Origin: Pyrobaculum arsenaticum DSM 13514
GTDB lineage: Archaea > Thermoproteota > Thermoprotei > Thermoproteales > Thermoproteaceae
NCBI RefSeq assembly: GCF_000016385.1
Contig: NC_009376.1
Coordinates: forward strand, 558,001 to 622,000
Reading direction: 5' to 3'
Length of the DNA: 64,000 nucleotides
Under the pieces are notes generated by a model. That model was not told the DNA's origin and ran no database searches. It saw only the letters and a list, made by a program, of their open reading frames with translations. The position numbers were made by a program, and so were the translations under genes. Shown one piece after another: positions 59,881 to 64,000 of this stretch; positions within the stretch are counted from its first letter, which is position 1; every line of letters begins with the position of its first letter.

Positions 59881-62019
59881 TCGGGAGGCCGAAAACAGCA
59901 AAGCCCTACCCATATCGTTGTAAACACCCAGGAGAGGCGTATCGCCCATAAAGACGCCGTGCATTACGTCATTACCTAACTTGTACACCACGACATCGTA
60001 ACCCCCAACGCTTATCCTATCCACAATCATTTTGCTATTTAATAAATCGGTTTTAGGCTTCAATTCCCACTCAGGTGTTGTTGTCAAGTACCACACCTTT
60101 GGCGTCTTACTCTGATCAAACCCAAAACGCTTGTGATTAAACGCAAGGGGGACTTTTCCTTCGATCGTGATCTTAATCTTTTTCTTCTCAGCGTTCTTCT
60201 CCGCTATAGCTTGAGGAAGTTCATCAGCATGGAGAACTTTTCCGAGTAGATGTACGGGCCGTAGTTGTGCGGAAACGCCGACAGCGCCGCTATTTGCCTA
60301 AAGGCGAGCCAGTCGCGGCTTAGCTCCAGCTTGGCCCAGTCGACGAAGGTAGACGCGACGCCGAGGTATTTGGCAATAGCCGCCTCCTGGGCGTAGGTGG
60401 AGAAGGCTTGGAGGGCCCCGTCGACGAAGCACTGGGAGTAGTCCCCGTATTGGGCAGCCGCGGCATAGAGATCATTGGCGAGTTGCGGCGCGGCGTCGAA
60501 GGGCTCCCCCAGGAAGAGCATAACGCCAGAACCGGTGGCCAAGGCAAGCGCCACTGCGCGAGAACGCTGGAGCACCGGGCCGCCCGCGATTAAAGCCGCA
60601 AAGGCTACCTTATCCCAGTGGATATTCCCAGACACCACCTCAGTGTAGATCTCGTAGCCAAGATATCCAAAATGAGCTAAGGTGTCCACTAACGCCAAAG
60701 CCTTGGCAACCCTCCCCATTCCCCTCGCAAGCTCCAGCGCCTTCGCCGAAACCCCCACCGCGGTAGCCCCGGCCTTAACCGCCTCACCAAACCCCGTAGT
60801 CAGCAATGCAACGCCTGTCGCGATGTCCAGCTCCGTGGCGACGCCTTGGAGGCCCAGCCGCTCCGCGGCCCACCTCCTCCCGGCGCCCCGCGCCTCGGTG
60901 CACCTATCCCCCGCGACGAAGCCCCAGGCCTGCTCCAGAGCCCCCCACAGCCAGTTGACAAAGGAGCCGTTCTACGTCACCAGCCGGCCGTCCGTGTAGA
61001 AGACGTAGCCGCCCCAGCTGTAACTCCCCACCGCCCGCACCCGGTACGAGACGACGTAGGAGCCGCCCTCCTTAGCCACGCCGTATAGGTAGAGCTCCTT
61101 GACGGAGCGCGGCGGGACCTCCACGCTGACAGGAGGCGCCCTAGCCCCGTGGGCAATCCCCGAGCCCTCGGTCTTGTTGGAGAGGCGGAGCTATACGCTC
61201 CAAGCCACCGAGACGTTGCTCGGGTTAACGAGGAAGAGCCTGCACGCGTTGGGCCACTGCACCTCGAGCACAAGAGGCACCACGTAGGTGAGGTCGGGCT
61301 GGAGGTAGAAGACGGCTGAGCCGTACCTCCTCTCCACAGACGTGACGTTGTATCCCAGCGGCCGCGTGAGGAGAGAAGCCTCCGTCGCGTTCAGCCCAGC
61401 CACAGCCGCAAAGGCGAGGACCTCATGGAGGTCGGGCGGGCCGCAAGACCCCTCGTCGATGTCCTGAGAGACGGCCACCCCCGGCCTAGACGGCCAGTCA
61501 AAGGCATACGTAATGCGCTGACCCCTCAAAACGCCCGCCCGCCAGAGGGCGCAGGCAACCCGCTGAGGCGAGACGTCCGCCAAGACAAGCGGCCCATCCG
61601 CCTCCACCCTAACAGTCTGCGCCGCCCACGCATTGACAAAAACGATGTAGTAGACTCCGGGCGACGCAGTGCCGGAGACGGCACACTGCTGCCCCCCGCC
61701 GGTGGAGCACTCAAAAGCCGCAAAGCCCTTGTCAGATACGACATACGCCAAAGCCCGCGGAAGCTGATACGACCACCAGCCTTGAATCGTAACCGCCGTG
61801 TGCTTCTTAAACTCCACAGCCAACACGAAGAACCCCCATCACCGAGGGGTCACCCCCAGTGTCAAAAACAGCGTAGTTAGGCCCCACCTCGAGAAACTTC
61901 CCCTGGGGGTTTGGATACGGGCAAGACCCCACGTCGCGGTGGACAAACTCCTCCCAGAAGACGTTATACGCCAAGGCCGACAAGGCCAGGAGGAGAACCC
62001 CAAGAACCAGGGCCCGCAT
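59839..62019 (-). pseudogene. Large secreted protein with two in-frame TAG codons and two frameshifts
   Basis: ATG 62019 gives a signal segment (MRALVLGVLLLALSALAYNV) and DVGSCPYPNPQGKFLEVGPN. The frame shifts in a G run at about 61829-61833, and the protein continues in a new frame with VLAVEFKKHTAVTIQGWWSY, AFECSTGGGQQCAVSGTASP, VVPLVLEVQWPNACRLFLVN to TAG 61191-61193. The same frame continues with LRLSNKTEGSGIAHGARAPP and SYVVSYRVRAVGSYSWGGYV to TAG 60972-60974, then NGSFVNWLWGALEQAWGFVA and GVSAKALELARGMGRVAKAL to 60204. A further frameshift near 60230 leads to KKKIKITIEGKVPLAFNHKR and EWELKPKTDLLNSKMIVDRI, ending at 59839. The total would be about 710 residues. I recognise no family. Confidence 0.55.
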
Positions 62020-62209
62020 GTTGCCGGGAAAACTCTAATATTTAAACAATACGTTGAAAAAATACGAAAAAACGCCGAGAGGTTGCACAAAATACCACCC
62101 CAGGATTAACACGCCACAGAAAGCTAGAAAACACGGTAGCCGCCCACCCCCAGCGGGTTTTCAAAATAGGTGGTTAAGACCTGAGGAAAAACAGGGAGGA
62201 ACCCCCCAC

Positions 62210-64000
62210 GCCGCCGCCTCAGCCCTTTCGCCCGCCGCCCCGCACGCTCGGGCTATTGGGAGGGGCCGGCTCCCCCCTCGGGAAACCCTCGGGAGTTACA
62301 CCGCCCCCCCATCAACCCCGTCTTCTACGGGAGCCCTCGTGCCCCGGGGTCGCCCCCAGGGCAACGGCCGCCTCGTCTCGGGGAGGGCTTCCCGCTTAGA
62401 TGCGTTCAGCGGTTATCCCCACACGGCGTGGCTGCCCGGCAGTGCCCTGCCGGACAACCGGTACACTAGAGGCCGCGGCGCCCCGTTCCTCTCGTACTGA
62501 GGGCACCTTCCCCTCAGGCGGCCAACGCCCCCGACAGGTAGAGACCGACCTGTCTCGCGACGGTCTGAACCCATCTCACGTTCCCCTTTAATGGGCGGGC
62601 AGCCCCACCCTTGGCGGCTGCTGCACCGCCAGGATGGGAAGAGACGACGTCTGGGTACCAAACCGCGGGGTCGATGGGGACTCTCACCCGCGACGAGCCG
62701 GTTATTCCTGGGGTAACTTTTCTGTCATGCCCGGCCCCCACTGGTGGGGGCACGAGCGTTCTCTAGGCCCCGGTTTCCCGCCTGGGCCCCTTGCGTTCAA
62801 GGGCCCAGTCAGCCCGGCTTTTGCCCTTACACTCTACGGCGGATTTCTGACCCGCCTGAGCCGAGCTTTGGGCACCCCCGATATCTTTTCAGGGGTGTGC
62901 CGCCCCAGCCGAACAGCCCGCCTGCCGCTGTCCCCGCCTTGCGGCGGGTAAGCGGAGGGGCGGAGAGTGGGTGGTGTTCCAGGGCCGCATCCACGGGGCC
63001 CGGAGACCCCGTTTCATCGCTCCCACCTACGCTCTGCACCCCCCGCCCCCCCGCAACGACAGGCTGCTGTGAAGCTCCACAGGGACTTCTCGCCCCGTCG
63101 GGGGTCCCAGGACTGTGCACCTGGAGGTGGGTTCGCCGGGCCCCGGGCCGGGACAGTGGGGACCTCGTTGATCCATTCATGCACGCCGGAACTTACCCGG
63201 CAAGGCATTTGGCTACCTTAAGAGGGTCAGAGTTACCCCCGGCCTTCAGCGGCGCTTCGCCCGGTTGTACCCGGGGTTCACGTACCGCCAGTGGCCAGGA
63301 TTCAGCCCCCGTACTCACCCTTACGGGCTCGCGGGGACCTATGTTTTTGTTAAACAGTCAGGTCCCCCTTGCCACTGCGACCTGCGGTCCCAGGGGTGGA
63401 CCCTAAGACCGCAGGCACCCCTTCTCCCGAAGTTACGGGGCCAATTTGCCGAGTTCCCTGGCCCGGGGTCACCCGAGCCGCCTTGGGCTTTTCACCCAGG
63501 AGCACCTGCGTCGGTTCTCGGTACGGGCGCGGGGGCTCGTTCCCCGTCCCCTTTTCACGGGCCCCAGGAATCAGGCGGACCGGGGAAACCCCCGGCTATT
63601 CCCGCCTTCGGCCGGTTCTCGCCGTTACGGCACTCCCCGGCCTTCGACGGTTAAGCGGGACGGTGGTCCCGCCCGCCCTATCCCGAGGCGTCGGGGACGG
63701 GGCCTGCGTTGCCGCAGAGCCTACCCCCGCGGCACGGGAATATTAACCCGTTTCCCTTTCGGCGGGTGCCTATTAGGCCCCGCCTTAGGACCGGCTAACT
63801 CCTGGCCTATTGAAGTTGCCAGGAAACCCTGGTCCTTTCCGGCGGAGGGGCTTCTCACCCCTCTTCGCTGCTACTACCGCCGGGATCTTCGTCGGCCGCG
63901 GGTCCACCGGACCTCACGGCCCGGCTTCTGCCCCACGGCCGCGCCCCCCTACCGCACTCCGGCCAACGGCCGGAGGCCCGGGGTATCGGCGGCGGGCTTA
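62210..64000 (-). rRNA. 23S rRNA, 3' part (5' end outside window)
   Basis: The minus strand carries universally conserved 23S elements in order. AGTACGAGAGGAAC, the sarcin-ricin loop, is at 62485-62498. The domain V stretch GGGGCGAGAAGTCCC followed by TGTGGAGC is at about 63065-63110. The spacing between them is about 600 nt, as in E. coli, so no intron lies between. About 1.75 kb of the gene is present, so the first ~1.2 kb lies beyond the right edge. The 3' end is estimated near 62210, from the usual ~245 nt after the sarcin-ricin loop, with an uncertainty of about 40 nt. The protein-like frames here are shadows of the rRNA. Confidence 0.95.

Noticed and set aside
60204..61826. Pyrrolysine-type recoding of TAG as the default explanation
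   Set aside because: TAG ends ordinary genes in this window, no Pyl genes are seen, and the same genes also carry frameshifts. Kept only as a test in the findings.
62054..64000. Many long ORFs on both strands at the right end
   Set aside because: They lie in the 23S rRNA gene, where GC-rich conserved rRNA gives long chance frames, or in its flank.

Overview
The window looks like a chromosomal segment of a hyperthermophilic crenarchaeon of the genus Pyrobaculum or a close Thermoproteales relative. The clues are the chromatin protein Cren7, aIF5B, PaREP1 and PaREP2b family genes, an intron-bearing tRNA, a Tat system, an archaeal-type complex I, long poly-C tracts of the kind known from P. aerophilum, and mostly leaderless genes with a TATA-like element about 24-26 nt before the start codon. 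I cannot fix the species.

Layout. 1-9.4 kb is core: aIF5B (cut by the window edge), an exported protein, Cren7, a CBS-domain protein with a geranylgeranyl-reductase-like flavoprotein, a presenilin-type membrane protease convergent with a translin-like protein, and a very short GatC-like ORF coupled to a GatA-like amidase. 9.4-14.3 kb is an AT-rich block with a TRAP-TAXI transporter and a class III CoA-transferase. 14.4-24.3 kb holds an intron-containing tRNA-Glu, a tungstate-type ABC importer, seven complex I membrane-arm genes (nuoHIJKMLN) and ndk. 24.3-38.2 kb is a mix of housekeeping and transport genes (KaiC-like ATPase, dolichol-phosphate sugar transferase, saccharopine-dehydrogenase-like, hisS, carbamate kinase, MFS, Tat, EamA/RHH/FAD operon) with a divergent pair of Cys-containing orphan genes at 32.8-33.8 kb.

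38.3-62 kb is an accessory region with many disrupted genes: PaREP2b, a frameshifted TFB-like gene, a DUF3800 gene and its decayed copy, a multiply frameshifted nuclease-like gene, a HEPN/nucleotidyltransferase pair with a broken nucleotidyltransferase, a secreted serpin with an in-frame TGA in its reactive-loop region, a broken paralogue of the exported protein from 1.6-2.8 kb, and several large secreted proteins with in-frame TAG codons. 62.2-64 kb is the 3' part of a 23S rRNA gene on the minus strand.

The most interesting part is 50-57.2 kb. A minus-strand, translationally coupled operon encodes a YcaO protein, an E1/ocin-ThiF-like partner, an ABC-2 permease and a truncated ABC ATPase. This is the gene set of an azole-type RiPP (TOMM) pathway, and most of its genes are damaged. 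On each side lies a two-gene module, a multi-pass membrane protein overlapping a small winged-helix protein; the two modules are homologous. The right-hand module shares a 17-bp palindromic operator with the promoter of a nearby secreted protein, and exported-protein genes elsewhere share a GTATGC-TATA promoter element. I propose a membrane-sensor/winged-helix regulatory unit controlling exported products in this island.
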